Source: Trichodelitschia bisporula
Lineage: Eukaryota > Ascomycota > Dothideomycetes > Phaeotrichales > Phaeotrichaceae
Assembly: GCA_010356995.1 (NCBI GenBank)
Contig: ML996687.1
Span: 1,959,876-2,023,875 of the forward strand
Reading direction: 5' to 3'
DNA: 64,000 bases
The notes beneath the pieces are model-generated. The model saw only the letters and a list, made by a program, of their open reading frames with translations. It was not told the origin of the DNA and did not search any database. This document shows positions 12,868-25,700 of this stretch, in pieces. The first letter of the stretch is position 1, and each line of letters begins with the position of its first letter. The position numbers were made by a program, and so were the translations under genes.

Positions 12868-14095
12868 TTTCTCACTCCTGGCACGTGCGATACGATGGCG
12901 TTTACGGTTTTTCCCTTGGCACTCCGACTCAATCCGGCCACGTCGGCATATAGAATGCGTTGTCCTGCATTATCCGGCGCAACTGCTACAGATCACGACT
13001 ACTAATCATGGTTGAGCTGGATGCCGGTTGCATCATAGACCCTTCGGCTTGAGTCGGGCTTGTTTCTTTTTCCTTTTTCCTTCCTGTTTAAAAAGCGATT
13101 TCCAACATCATGGGCCGGGCATCGGGCGTCGACACGATAGATTTCATCAGCGGCTGGACATGTTCTTTTTTTCGGGGAACGCATCATCTCACGAAACGAC
13201 GGACGGGGCGCGCCGGGTCTCTTTGTTTTTTCCTTCGACACTGCGTCTCACACAACAATTCGGGTTTACGACAACTGGGGAAACCATATTGCTTGCCTCT
13301 TCTGCATGGTGTGTGCGATGCTTGGGAGAGCGTTGAGCACGAAACGGCGTATGGGCAGGGCAGGCGGGTGGTTTTTCTCAAGACTGGGACGCGCGGATCA
13401 TAGTGTTGCGGAAAGCGAATGGGCGAAGAGCAAAGGTCATCGTTTGGGCGTGTGTGCGCCGTGTGCGGGTTTTGTGAGCGGCTGCCGCTGTGTTAAGCAA
13501 GCGTGTGTTGTGGTCGGCTGGTTGCCATGTCTTGTGGGCTTTATAGCGGGTGCTTCTTTTTCGGGAGCGCGCGCGCGGAGGCCCGTGGGGTGTTCATGAT
13601 TTCGAGATCGGATGCAAAAGACAAAAAGTTAGATACCTTCTTGCTAGGAAGCACGTGCCAGTATGGCTTCTTTTCGGATTTCTGATGTTGGGGTTGTGAT
13701 TGTGATAGTGGTGTGATTGTGTCCATACGCCTATTAGGTGTCTACCATTGCCTTTTGTGACTGTATCCTCTATCCTCAGGCCTATCTTCAATGCTATCTT
13801 TGAACCTTCGCCACAGCTGGACTGGCGATGGATAGTCAGATGTCACGTCTTCCGTCTAGTTCTGGTACCTTGGAAGCATCGGGCTTGCTCTTGATACGGG
13901 ATTAGAAGGTCGATTGAGAGAAGAGGTATCTCAGCCAACTATAGCTCTCTTCTATATGTTCCCGTCCTTTGAATGGAGCCTTTGGCTCTGTACCCGCAAG
14001 ACCCCAGTTCGCCAAGGCAGATCGGTGTAAACTCCGCAAACACCGCTGAAAAAGTTCAACACCAAATAGCAAGCATCCTCACAACCCCACCAACC
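12868..14095. other. Intergenic region after DED1
   Basis: About 1.2 kb without a recognised gene. It includes the DED1 3' UTR and, at 13060-13100, T-rich and short A-rich tracts. Open frames up to about 100 codons occur on both strands but show no family similarity. Confidence 0.5.
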
Positions 14096-15537
14096 ATGAC
14101 TGCAATGGATATCGACACGCGCACAACGCAGATTCGCGTGCAGTTTACCACGCGCGACGACTCGGTGCAACTGCCTGAAGACACTGGGCCACTTCTGCTC
14201 GCTACAGGTTCGTTCTGCCTTACTTCGCGCAGCTTTGTCTAACGTCGGAAGGCCTTGCGCGTCTATCTCTGTCACGTCTCGTCAACGATCTCCTGCAACC
14301 TGAAAAGCCTATACCCTTTGAGTTTCTCGTAAATGGCCGTTTTCTGCGTTCGACTATTGACCAGTTCCTCACCGACAATGGCCTCTCCGCCGAACACGTC
14401 CTTACCCTCGAGTATGTGCGCGCACAGATCCCTCCGCAGCATGTTACATCATTCGAGCAGGACGACTGGATAGCGGGTGTGGATGTATACTCGGCAACTT
14501 CTCCCGCGGCGCAGTGGTCAAACAGCAATCCCGATACCGCACTCATCGCCACAGCCGGTTACGATGGATACCTGCGTGTATGGAACGCCACGGGTAGCGA
14601 CGTTCTCGCTACATCCCCTGACGCTGTTAATGGCGGACACAAGGCCAGCGCACGTGCTGTCCGCTTTTTGACAGCTGACAAGATCGCAAGCGCAGGCGCA
14701 GACCGCACCGTCCGCGTTTGGGATTACTCCGGCGACACCCTCACCCCCTCAATCGAATTATATGGTCACACAGCGTCCATCGATGCACTCGCTGTGCACG
14801 CACCCTCAAACTCTATCCTCTCCGGCTCAACTGACGGCAACGTCGGCCTATGGACGACGAACAAGGCTGGCGCGCCCGGAGCGGACGCCGATCTCACAAC
14901 ACCCTTTATGCCGTCGCAGAAGCGCCGCAAGACGGCGGATGTGCGCGTCTCGAAGCGAGGTCCGCTCGCCCTAATGTCAGGCCACCACCAGGCGATTTCG
15001 GCTGTCGCTTTCAAGGCGGATGATCACACGGTCGCATACTCTGCATCCTGGGACAAGACCCTGCGGACATGGGATCTGGCAACGCACACCCTGGTAGATA
15101 CACGCACGACGCAGAATGCATTGAGTGCAATGGCCGAGATGGCAGAGCTAGGCCTGGTGGCTGTGGGATCCGTCGCGCGGCATATTACGCTGGTGGATGT
15201 GCGCGCGGGTGCGGCGGCAGTTGCGGCGCTTACTCTCCGCGGGCATGCCAACACGGTGTCAGCGCTAGCGGCGGAGCCGGGAAACAAGTTTGGCCTTGTC
15301 AGCGGAGGACATGACGGTGTGTGCCGGATTTGGGATGTCCGGAGCGTGCGTGCTGAGGGTGGGGGAGGCGTCGGCGAGTGTGTTGCGGTGGTGGCGCGCG
15401 AGAAGGCGAGGCAAGAGGGCAAAGAGCGAGTCAAGGCGGGAGCGGGGGTTAAGGTTTTCGATGTGACCTGGGACAAAGAGGTGGGGATTGTTAGTGTGGG
15501 GGAGGATCGAAGAGTGCAGATTAACCGTGCAGGATAG
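14096..15537 (+). CDS. YTM1: Ribosome biogenesis WD40 protein Ytm1 (WDR12)
   Basis: Component of the Nop7-Erb1-Ytm1 (PeBoW) complex needed for 60S subunit maturation in the nucleolus. Exons are 14096..14207 and 14252..15537, 465 residues. The 44-nt intron starts GTTCGT and ends CTAACGTCGGAAG; it joins LLLATG to LARLSLSRLVNDLL. The N-terminal NLE domain (residues about 9-80) is ubiquitin-like and binds the AAA ATPase Rea1/Mdn1; it reads IRVQFTTRDDSVQLPED and FEFLVNGRFLRSTIDQFL. A seven-bladed WD40 propeller follows, with repeats ending in GYLRVWN, RTVRVWD, GNVGLWT, KTLRTWD and GVCRIWD. An insertion rich in basic residues (KRRKTADVRVSKR) lies between blades, as in the family. Confidence 0.94.
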
Positions 15538-16240
15538 CGGAGGCGAAGCCGAAGATGAGGCGAACTGAGTGAGGCCGCTCTGGACGCCGGGGGGGAATGG
15601 TGGCCAACGGCGATCGTGGCTTTGACGAGATCCAACACTGCTTCACGATGGCGGCTTCGACTGACCGCAGCGATGCTCAACGATGGCGAGATTCGTGGAG
15701 TGCATGGGCGGAGGGCGCGTGACGTGAGAGCGCGTCTGGTAAGCGAGAAGTAATCACATCTGCGTCCACTCTTGTTTTTGGTGTTTTTGCTTTCTGCATG
15801 TTCGTCACACAACATATGGTCCATTGACTGGAGCCCGAGCAGCGATAGGGGAACCGTTAGCAATTCGCGAGGCTGAAGGCGCCGCCGGCATCGCAACGAT
15901 CACCAACAGATCGAAGCCTCTGTCACACAGCAGGAGGACACGGTGACGACCCAAAATAGTAGCATCTGTAGCTCACCGCACACTTCCACCGGCCGAGCGG
16001 TAGATGGTGTGCCGAAGCACCTGCAGACTCGGAAACCAAGCGTCTCGGCAGAGGACCCGAATTGCAGCACAGCACACCATCACGTGCATTTGTGCGACGT
16101 GAATCGGGACGTCGCTGGTATACCGGAGGATGAAGAGAATGAGCTGGCAAACCCATAGCCATGGTACTCGAGAGCAGCTACATGCGCTTTGTTTGTTGTC
16201 CATCCCCTTGTCCATCCCCTGCGGTCTAAAACCGAAGCCG
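15538..16240. other. Intergenic, no gene seen
   Basis: No recognised coding sequence. An open minus-strand frame overlaps YTM1 antisense and is a composition artefact. Confidence 0.5.
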
Positions 16241-16241
16241 A

Positions 16242-17009
16242 TTACATAGCTTCTGTATGTATTCGCTAGCTATTACATACTTTCTGCGCCTGGGGTTCAA
16301 ACTTTTGCTAGGAATACCGGTTTCCAAATCTTCCATAAAGAGGCCATTTACATATACTTCTCCGTAACCACATCAACGTTGCAAGCATTACATACTTTTC
16401 TATGTAAGTGCATTTGAGTACTTTTGGACTTAGATAAAAACTTCGACGATATAAGCGCCTTAGGCATCAAGATTACCTGCGAGAAGGTAATTACAGCCTG
16501 AAACCTTAGCAAACACCAAATTCCCTTATAACTCCCGCACCTCCCACATTTCTCGCGTCTCCTCTATCTCCTCTATCCCCCACGCTCTCCCCATACACGC
16601 TTCCACACACGCTCCCATATGCGCTCCCATACACGCTCCCACACACCACGCTCTCCTACACCACGCTCTCCCATATCTACCATATCCACACATCTCCCAT
16701 ATCTGCCGTATCCACGCGTCTCCCATGCATGCCGTATCTCCGCGTCTCCCATGTCTACCAGATCTACGTATCCCACATCTACCAGATTCACGTATCCCAT
16801 ATCTACTGCTCTTATATCTCCCATTTGCTATGCGCGTCTCCTAGATCTCCCAGATCTCTCTCCCATGCAGTTATATGAAGTGTGAGAAATTGTATATATA
16901 AAGGGTATGAGATTACATATCGAACGCATTTACATACTCCGAGTGTGTAATTTTGGCGTTTTGTGAAGTGTAAATTTACATACTCGTCGTACACACTCAG
17001 AGTATGTAA
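16242..17009. repeat. Cluster of TTACATA/TATGTAA inverted repeats
   Basis: At least seven copies of TTACATA or its complement occur in a relatively AT-rich island, most of them arranged as inverted pairs. Pairs seen: 16242-16262 (7-nt spacer, last base differs), 16388-16407 (perfect TTACATA...TATGTAA, 6-nt spacer), 16930-16950 (TTACATACTC against GAGTGTGTAA, one mismatch) and 16976-17009 (perfect 10-bp arms TTACATACTC/GAGTATGTAA). A perfect 12-bp palindrome TGTAAATTTACA lies at 16969-16980. Single copies are at 16273, 16348 and 16913. A separate hairpin ATTACCT...AGGTAAT is near 16474. The block encloses the 26-bp repeat array. Confidence 0.85.
16540..16862. repeat. Degenerate ~26-bp tandem repeats
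   Basis: Imperfect tandem units of about 24-27 bp built on CCCATATCTACC-ATATCCACACATCT occur most clearly at 16666-16830. Before them are shorter CGCTCCCATACA-type units. Translation of either strand gives repetitive peptide without family similarity. Confidence 0.8.
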
Positions 17010-17010
17010 T

Positions 17011-18462
17011 CGACTCTCAACTTTAGACCGTAGGGACCCGGAGCCATACAAACGGACCTGCGAGCTAGGTACCGAGGGAGGACAGTTGACGAGCCATAGA
17101 GTATACGAGCTTGGGACTGCAGCTTAATCCGGACCAACACGTACCTATCATTGGAGCGCAACAGCGCCATCGCCAACCAGCCAGGTACCGCGCATGACGC
17201 TTCTGTACGAGGATAAGCTCACGCTCACGTAGCTCTCGCTCGCATTCCTCGAGCACTCTCACTTCCCTAGCCTTCCTCCTTCGGAGTCCAGGATACCCCT
17301 TCGTAGTAACACATGCACCGCATCACGGCATCACACCCACTGCCCGCCATGACCGCAAGGCTGACGACACGTCACGTCACCATGGAACCGCTGGCACTGC
17401 GAACTGTCAAGGAGGATGCGGGCGAGTGCTCTATGCATCAGCGGCAGCGCTTAGCACAAGCGCCAGGCTGACGACCTTCTCATTATGCCGCAATTACGCG
17501 CGGCCAACGAGCTTGCACCCCGTCAACAGTTGACCGACTATCAATGACGCCGAACCCGCTTGCTCGCATACAACGCGCAACCGCAACCGCGCCCCAAGGC
17601 GAACGTTCCATGCGAACCGTTCCCCCCCCAACCCAATAAGCAACTCCCCCACCAAAAGCAACCCGGCCCCAACCCGACAAAAAAACTCGCACTCCCCTCG
17701 TCTCGGCCGGCTCCCATTCCTCCGCCTCCCCGCGCCTCTAGATCCACACCCGTACTCCGCATCCCCAAATCCAGATGTGGCTGCAGGATGTGCAGCGCCC
17801 CGGCGCCGCCTGCGCCGCCTGCCCCTGATATCCGGGCACGTGGCTCCCGGGCTTCCGCCCGCGGAACTGCTGCGAACTTACCCGCCGCGCCGGTGCGCAA
17901 GTGCTGGCGCTGCAGGATGCACGGCCGATCGGCGGAGCAGGCACCGCGGCCGTAGGCGCTCGCCACCGAGGCGTGGAAGGGGGTTCAGTTCAGCCTTACG
18001 GGTATGTTGGTCTGCTGGCGCGGTGATGGCGGGACGTGCTCGCTGAGGATGCGAGGACGGAGATCTGCGGGAATCGTCACTGGCGAACCGGATGCATGGC
18101 AGTGGGGTAGCCGGGTTGGTAGGGGGGTTTGCTTGTATGCGGTGCTGACGACTGATGGTGTTGGGGGTTGGATTCCGCCTCTTCGGCATTTCTTGCTTTC
18201 TTGCTTTGTCCTCGTTGCCTTGCCTCCATTGCCTCGTCCTGCGTTCCCTTCGTTTCCTTCCGTTTCCCTGTCTACGTCCGGCTTGCATCCCGCGCCAACG
18301 GGGCTTGCCAGCGGCCGCATCTTGCACAATCACACGTCGCCCGCCGTCACTCCGCACCTTCACTCGAACGGGCGTGCCGTGGCCCAGCGCAGCGGGCGTG
18401 CGTCAGTGCGCCGGGCAGCATATATCTAACCACCGCATCGCCACCCCCTCTGCTCCCCAACC
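17011..18462. other. Intergenic, no convincing gene
   Basis: Several long open frames exist on both strands because of GC richness. A plus-strand frame at 17560-17955 has pairs of Cys (CGCRMC, CWRCRMH) but no recognised family, start context or intron support. Confidence 0.4.
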
Positions 18463-19684
18463 ATGAGATCGCGACACCGCAGACCCTTCCCCGCCGCTGA
18501 GCCGGAGTACCGCGCCCTCCGCCTCCGATGCGCCATTGCATGTGCCGCCTTCAACGAGCAAGGCGAGGAAAGCACGCCGGGCGAGCGCGCGCGCCTGTGG
18601 AATAAGTACCTCGGCCCTGCCATGCCCGCGAGCCATCTGGCTAACGGTTAAGCATCGTCAATCCGCCCGATCACAGCGCCGCTAGCATCCCGGCCATCGT
18701 CGCCACCGCTCCGGACCAAACCCTCACCACCCTGGCTACACCTAATCTCTGTCCCTCCCCCAGCTGCTGTCCCTCCCCAAACCTCTACCCCACCCCCCTC
18801 CCCATCCTCCCCACCCCGCCCCTCACCGAACCCCCGCACACCCCCCCTCCAACACCCACCCGCGCCTCACCCACGCCCTTCACCGCCGGCGCGCCCTACG
18901 TCAAAGCCCCCGTCTGGATCGATTACGGCACGCGGCTGCGCGTCGGGTCCACCTCGTTTATCAACCGCGGGCTCGTGGTGACGGATAGTCCCGTTGCGGA
19001 AGTGCGGATCGGGGAGAGATGTTTGCTGGGGCCGGGGGTGTGTTTGGCGGCGGTGGAGCACCCGCTTGGTGAGTCTGGCTAGATCTAATGGTGTGAGGGC
19101 TGAGGGTTAACCTAACGGGTGCAGATCCAGCCCAGCGCGGCGGGCCCCTCGGTGCGCCGACTTACGCCGCGGACATCGTCATCGAAGACGATTGTTGGAT
19201 CTGCGCGGGGGTGACTATCGTCGGGGGGGTTACGATTGGGCGGGGGAGCACGATTGGCGCGGGGGCCGTATTAACCAAGGTATCACCACCATCCCCTTGT
19301 ACCCCTTTACAAATATATCTAACGGCGCAGTCTATTCCGCCTTATTCCCTTGCTGTGGGCAACCCCGCGCGTGTTATCCGCTCCCTGGCTCCGGGGGAGG
19401 GTAGGGCATGTGAGGGGGATATGGAGGCGGGGCTGGGGGAGTTGATGAGTCTGGCACCTGAGCCGTGTATTCCGGGGCTCGATCTCGAGTTTCCGGGCGA
19501 AGTGGATATGCCTTTCCCGAAATCCGATACAGGGAGGGAGGGGGCCAGACTGCGCGCTGGGGAGGAGGGACACCGCGCGTGCTCACACTGTCACTATGGT
19601 CTCTCGACAGCGACGTGGGGCGCCGCCGTGCTCGTGCTTGTTGCGGCACTGGGCGGGGCGTGGGTTGGGAAGGGGTGGGTTTAG
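18463..19684 (+). CDS. Maltose/galactoside-type O-acetyltransferase with C-terminal membrane span
   Basis: Left-handed beta-helix acetyltransferase of the maltose O-acetyltransferase (NodL/LacA) group, which transfers acetyl from acetyl-CoA. Exons are 18463..18605, 18653..19068, 19125..19279 and 19331..19684, 355 residues; all frames close. The first intron (47 nt) ends CTAACGGTTAAG; the next two end CTAACGGGTGCAG and CTAACGGCGCAG. The N-terminal Mac-like helix region ([18 protein letters not shown]) is followed by a Pro/Thr-rich stretch of about 70 residues that most relatives lack. The catalytic His is in [11 protein letters not shown], and hexapeptide repeats follow: [20 protein letters not shown] and [20 protein letters not shown], then [11 protein letters not shown]. 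The C terminus adds about 90 residues with one membrane span ([18 protein letters not shown]), so the enzyme may be membrane-anchored. Confidence 0.85.
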
Positions 19685-22600
19685 GCACGGGACGGTCATT
19701 GGCGTATATGCGGGCGTTACTGTTGCGGCGCGGGACCGGGGGCGTAAACGTACGGTAGATGGGAATGGATACCCGGCTCTTGAATTGAAACCTTGAATAC
19801 CCTGATCCTGGATCGAGCTTGGTTGGACAGTAGTCAGGTACACGCTGCCCGTCATCTCGTCCAGGGGGCGGCGTGGAAATGCACAGCGCCTGATCTTCCG
19901 TCCCACAGCAGCAAAGCAAACTCATGCCAGTGAAGGATCAAAAGCAGGTGACCCAACGCCATCGCACTGCCTCTCATTGCTTTTCGACAACTCGTGTCCA
20001 AAGTTCGAGGGCTCAATGCCCAATCCCGAGGACGATGCCGTTGCAGGGGATCGCACTTTAGCGCGTGCCGCCTAGTTTTTCGGCCCCGTTCCAGATCCCA
20101 GCCTCGCGCTGCGATCTTGCAGCCGTCACCAGGGGTGGCGCAATCGGATTCCTGGAATCGCACTCGACAAGGGATCGTCATTCAGGGCAAGCTTTTTCGA
20201 GGAATGACGTGTTGGAGTGGCGAACGGAATTGCAGATGAGACACAATCCATCATTCAAAGAGCGATGATCATGTCTGTGACACCCTTCCATTGAAGCTTC
20301 CCAATCCCCCCCAGAATTTCCCTCCATACTTCCTTTTTCGGAAGGATTCGAGCCCATACCCCAACTGTAATGTCGGTAACACCAACAAAAGCCATGAAGA
20401 TGCCGCTCATTGCAAACGCCCTTTTTCATGATCGCATGAATCGCCCCAAATTTCCTCCCATACTTCCTTTTCCGGAAGGATTCGAGGCGTCGAGCCTCGC
20501 ACCGCAACTCAAGTTTCAGTTACACCAACAAAACAGCCATGAAGAGGCCGCTCTCCAGAAACCCCTCGTATCGGTCTCCTAACCGACAATCTGGCGTAAC
20601 AACCCCATCGCTTTCCCCCCAATCTCCACTCCAATCCCAACTTCCATCCTAACTTCCATCCCAAAATCCCCCTTCAAATCCCATCTTCCCCAACCCCTAC
20701 CACTCCCCACCGTCCCACAAAAATCCAACCCCAAAAAGCATCCCCACAAACCCATCCTGCGCGCCCCGTCCTCCCGCCGGAGCAAGCCAACAACCCGCCG
20801 CGCAAATGCACCAAGTGGCAACGGCAACCCCCCCCCCCCCCCCCCCCCCCCTGATTGGCCCCCCCCCCAGACCCGTTGGCCAGTGCCCGCGATCCCCGCC
20901 TCCCTTCCGCCGCTGCTGTACTGCCCCATCCCCAGTTCCAGGCGCGAGTGGCTCGGCTCGCGCTTGATGCGGGTCATGCGGCTAGACGGTAGATCCCAAA
21001 GACGGGTTCGAAGCGGTGAGGAAGCCTACCGGCTCTCCAAGTGCTGCGGTAGGAACGGGCTAGGCGGTGAAGGGGAAGGTATTTCCCGAACAAAGAAGTG
21101 CGGCGAAGGGAGACCGGGGACGCGGAGCCAGACTCAGTCCCTCTGTTCCCGGGCGTGCGGTAGGGCGCGCATGCACCGACCGAGGGGGAGTCAGGTGCTC
21201 GGATGCGGAGCTCAGTCGATGAATGGCAGGCTGTACCGTGAATCGGGAAGTACCGAACGGCTTTCGTCCCTACTTCCCCTTCTTCGGGAAAGCAGCGAAG
21301 ACGAGGACGGAAATATCCCGCACTTCGTCCCATGAATCGACACCCGGCCACTCACGGCGTTTCCCCGGGACGCGACGAAAACAAACGCCGGCCCGGCCAC
21401 CCATCGCGAGCACCACGCATCCAGCCCCCCGCAGCTCAACGGCCAACCTAACCACACCGCCGCTCCCAACACGACCGAAGCCCGAACGATCGAACTGTCC
21501 GCGTGAGCAACGGTCTCCGATCCTACTGGTGCGCTCCACACGTTGCGTATGTGCTCGCCCAACCCCCCGTGCGTCATGCCAAACCCAGCACCAACCGCAC
21601 GGGACAGTGCGCTTGCGCCCTGTTACATACGGCGAGGGATGGACGCGGCACGACGGACGGACCCACGAAGGACGGAGGCACATCCGCCTCTCCGCAGGAA
21701 GCTCCGTACCTCCAGTGAAACAGGCAGGCTTTGCTGAAGGATTCGCTGAAGACGGGAGTGAGGTTGTACACCCGAGCCGCTCGCGCGTAGTGGGGGCGTG
21801 TCCCGCCGTCGTCTCCCCCAGGGAAGGATTGCGCGGCAGCGGGTAGGAATTGGCGCGGGGGAGCGATGGAGCCCAGTCCGCTGTGCGGTGATTGGTGAGT
21901 TCGGGTGTGATGACGAGCATATATCACCGGGGGTTAGGGAAGGCGGCCATTGCGCCGCGACGCCCGCGTCCATTATGGCGACCAGGAGGTGGGGAAAGCA
22001 AAGCGCAGCTGGGTCCGCGCGGTCTAGCCCCTTACCCCAGCACCAAACACTCTTCCAACCAAGCCCCGCCCTGTCACCTTCAGCCTTGCCTTGCACACGT
22101 GCCGATCGAGGTTGGGATCGGCGCGTCCTTACCCCTTCGGTACGATATACAGGGGGTTCAGGGTCGTGGGGAACGGGTTGCGCGCCGAGGGGCTGTGCGA
22201 CTTTGGGCACCGGTGATAACAAGTGAGGTGGTAAATTGCGTTAAAGACCGAAGACGAGGTGGGTGAGACATGCCGAAGCGGATTTCTTTTGGAGGACAGT
22301 TGGTGCAAAAACAGGGCCGTGATAAGTGTGACGTGAATTGGACTTCGACGTTCTCCTCGCTAAACGGCGTGATGGATCCGCGTGCCACTGCGTTCGGGCG
22401 GCAGCATTGCTGCATGGCCGCGCAACCGGGAAATAGCACCGACTATCGGTTTGCCAGCAGGTGGACCTATCACTCGGCAATATCCTGTTATCATAATTGG
22501 TCAGGAGATGAAGTAACGTATAGCCGACATGGTAAAGCCGACACAACGAGATGTTCATGGGGAACGCACCCCGGTCCCTGGTTCCGGCCAATTACGGCTC

Positions 22601-22779
22601 GTACATCTCAGCCTCGCGGGAAAAGCAAGCACTCAACGATCACTGTTCGCAGCACCCGGGCCACGCCGCATGCATCGAGTCTCTCCTGAGAACGAGAGGT
22701 CAAGGGAAGGTGATGTCTTGTTCTGCTGCACGATCCAAGTGGGAAGGCAGCGTCAAGGCAATGCATTCATGCAGGGCCC
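19685..22779. other. Gene-poor interval with duplicated segment and C-run
   Basis: About 3.1 kb with no recognised gene. Visible structure: a duplicated segment near 20.3-20.6 kb and a run of about 24 C at 20828-20851. Long overlapping open frames on both strands at 21.2-22.2 kb have no family similarity and look like composition effects. Confidence 0.45.
20313..20570. repeat. Diverged tandem duplication, ~120-bp unit
   Basis: Copy A at about 20313-20421 and copy B at about 20446-20570 share CATACTTCCTTTT-CGGAAGGATTCGAG. Further on, both have ACACCAACAAAA followed by GCCATGAAGA and GCCGCTC. The copies differ by scattered substitutions and small indels. Confidence 0.75.
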
Positions 22780-25700
22780 CTATTCCTCCTCTGTCTCCAT
22801 TTCCTCGCCTGACGCCTCGTCATCCTCCTCCTCCTCCACATCCTCGTCTTCACTCTCGTCCTCACCCTCGTCTCCCACAGGCTTGAGCCCATAGTCGTCC
22901 TGGAAGGATGCCAGTGAGCGAACCTCCGGCGCAAAGCCGGCCTCCTTGAAATTCTTGACCAGACCCTGACCTGTCAGCGGCATCAACCAGACTCGAAAAT
23001 GCTCACCTCTTCCATAATCGTCGCACATGTACACACCATATTCGCTGAGTCAGGTGTGAGCACCGGCAACACAACCTCCTTCATGATGGCCTGCAAGTCA
23101 GCGGTCGTAACGTCCTGCGCATCGCGCAAGATCTTCTGTCCCCAGTCCTTTGGTATGCCCTTAATCACTTGATTTATGAGGCCGACCATCCCCGAAGATA
23201 TGGCTGTGGGCTGCTCATCAGCAAACCTGACGGCAATGGAGCTCACCGCGCCTTGCAGCGCATGCTTCTCGAACGGCCGCGCGCCTGTCGCAAAGTCTTC
23301 AACGACTTGCCGCGCCGCCTTATACGCCTTGAATACATCCGGCGACCGGTAGATTGAGAACTCAATCAGTCCTGTGTCCGTCGATCGCGAGAAGTTAGTG
23401 CCGTAGGCGAGCCCCGTGCCGCGTACGGCGCTCCACATCGGCCCTTCAACGGCATCGAGGTACGCCAGGGCGACGAGTAGCGTTGGCTGCCGCGGGTTGT
23501 CGTAGCCTTCGATGCCGCGGGCGGTGAACAGCGCGAACGAGGAGTCGATCGTCGGCATGGGCACAATGTACGCGAGCTTGCCGGGGTTGCGCACGGCGTC
23601 ACTGAGAACGGCCTTGCGGGTATCGAGCGGCCGCAGCGGGGCGACGGGTTCGAGGGCGGCTACTAGCGGTTTCCAAGCAGAGACAGGACACTGTACTTTC
23701 TTGAGATCTGCAATAACGCCGACGCGGATGTTTGACGCAGTGAGGAAGGAGCTGCGGAACTTTTCGAGCATAGCGATCACGGTCTGCGGTTCGGACTCGA
23801 GCAATTTGGAGATGCGCTTAAGGTACAGCGCCTTGACTAGCGTGTTTCCCACACGCGAGGTTGCCTCCGGGGCGTAGCTGATCATATTGTCGACCGAGTT
23901 CATCATCTCGTTGCCCGAACGCTTTTCGTCCGGAATGTCGGCAAGCAGCTTGCTCAGGGTCGGCTTGAGGCGCTCTGCGTCGAAAATAGCGCCAAAGAGC
24001 AAGTCACGCACCCACTTGATCGCAACCTCGTACTTGTCAATTTCTGTCACAAATCGGATGCGCAGGAGCTCAGCGTTGCCGAGGGACGAGCCTAGCTCCA
24101 TTGTGTGGTCGACCGTATCCCGGTCCAGCTCGACGGTGGCCTGCTCAAACTCGATACGCTTCCCGTCACGCATTATTGGCGTTGTGAAAAAGTTCGCCAC
24201 GTAAACGGGAATGAGTGGACGAATGTCGATGGGGATGACGCTGGTCGAGAAGATCAGGTTGAAGCTGATAAAGTTGGTCTTAACATGCTCAAAGTGTAAG
24301 AAGAGCGGGACATCGGCGTCTTGGTCAACAAGGCGCTGCCACTCGTTATCCAGCTTGGGGGTGGCAAGTCCGGCACGCACAGTGGTCGATGGGATGAAGT
24401 GGATCGACTTAGTGCTGGGTACGGGGAAGCCATCAAGGATCTCCTCTGGGATGGGCTTATCATTTTCGGCCTTTGCCGCCTCGAGCTTGCGCGTAAGCTC
24501 TTTGAGGCCTTCTTGGCCGAAGCGCTCCTTCTGTGCCTTGACGCGCGCCGTTTCCTCGGCCTTGAGTTTCGCTGACAGCTTGGCCGACGGGACGCCGAGG
24601 ATTGAGACGTGCTTGTTGTTCACGAAGTACTTGGACATGAAAACCCGCCACTGCTCGTCGGTCCACGCCATCAGCTTGTCATAGTCCGCGAGCGACGCGT
24701 AGGCTTCGTATAGCTCAGATCCGTCGCGACTGAAGAAGAGGTGATCCTCGATTATCGCATCGTACAGGGGGGCACTTGCCGTCTCCATGTGATACATAAT
24801 CTGTAGACGGGTGCGCCGGATGCAGTCGTGCATGTACGACATGTCAAGCGGCGCGTCAGCGGTCGTGCGGAGGACTTCGAAAAATCGGTCGTGGACTTCC
24901 TGAAGTTCCTTCGTGGCGACGCTATAGAGGAGGAAGGTGACGAGGGTCTTCGGGCGCGTCTCGGTGTAGGAGCTGACAGCACTGCAAAGCTCCTCTTTTT
25001 CGACGAGCGTATTCTCGAGAACGGACACGGAGGAATACGTGAGGTAAACGATTATGATGCTCATGGCAAGGTCTGCAATATTAGAATAGGTAGACACGGC
25101 AGGGACTAACGCACCCTCGAGTTGGTCATGGCAGTCCGGGCCGACGAACGTAATCGAGATCTCACCGCTCGACTCGTCCTCCTCCGGAAATTCGACTTTC
25201 TGGATGATGCTCTCCTTCAGAGGTGGCGCCGGCGTGCTCTCGACCCAAGGCCTCTGGAAAGGTGCGTCCAACGGCGGCACGTCGTCGGCAATACTCTCCT
25301 CAAACTTGTTCAAAATGCTCAGTAGCTGCGCATGGTCAACCTCGCCGACGATAACAAGGCAGAGGTTCTTCGGCTGGTACATCTCCTTGTGGAACTCGCG
25401 GATGCGGTCCGCCGTCAGTACGCGCAGCGCCTCCATCATGCCACCCGTCTCGTAGCGGAAGCCGACTCCTTCGGGGTACAGCAAGCGCTTTGCCTCCAGG
25501 TTCATCAGTTCCTCCATTGTATTCTGGACACCCTGCATCTCAGAGTAAACGACGCCGGCGTCATTGCCCTCGCCGTCGATGTGGTGCACCTCTGTGTAGC
25601 AGCCGGAGTCGGTGAGCGTGGGGACGAGGACATGTTCGAGGTAAACGGGGAGCTGCAACGTTAGCACCGTTCCGATAGTTATCAAGCCAGCCAGCTACAA

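Noticed and set aside
15024-15896. 290-codon minus-strand open frame
   Set aside because: It lies largely antisense to the YTM1 WD40 exon and is a shadow of its codon composition.
21223-21920. Overlapping open frames of 207 and 216 codons on opposite strands
   Set aside because: No family similarity, no start context, and both strands open at once, as expected for GC-rich non-coding DNA.
22966-23006. Alternative acceptor at the first CTGACAG in the last intron of the metalloprotease
   Set aside because: It shifts the frame into an Arg-rich peptide; the next AG five bases on restores the conserved GLVKNF tail.
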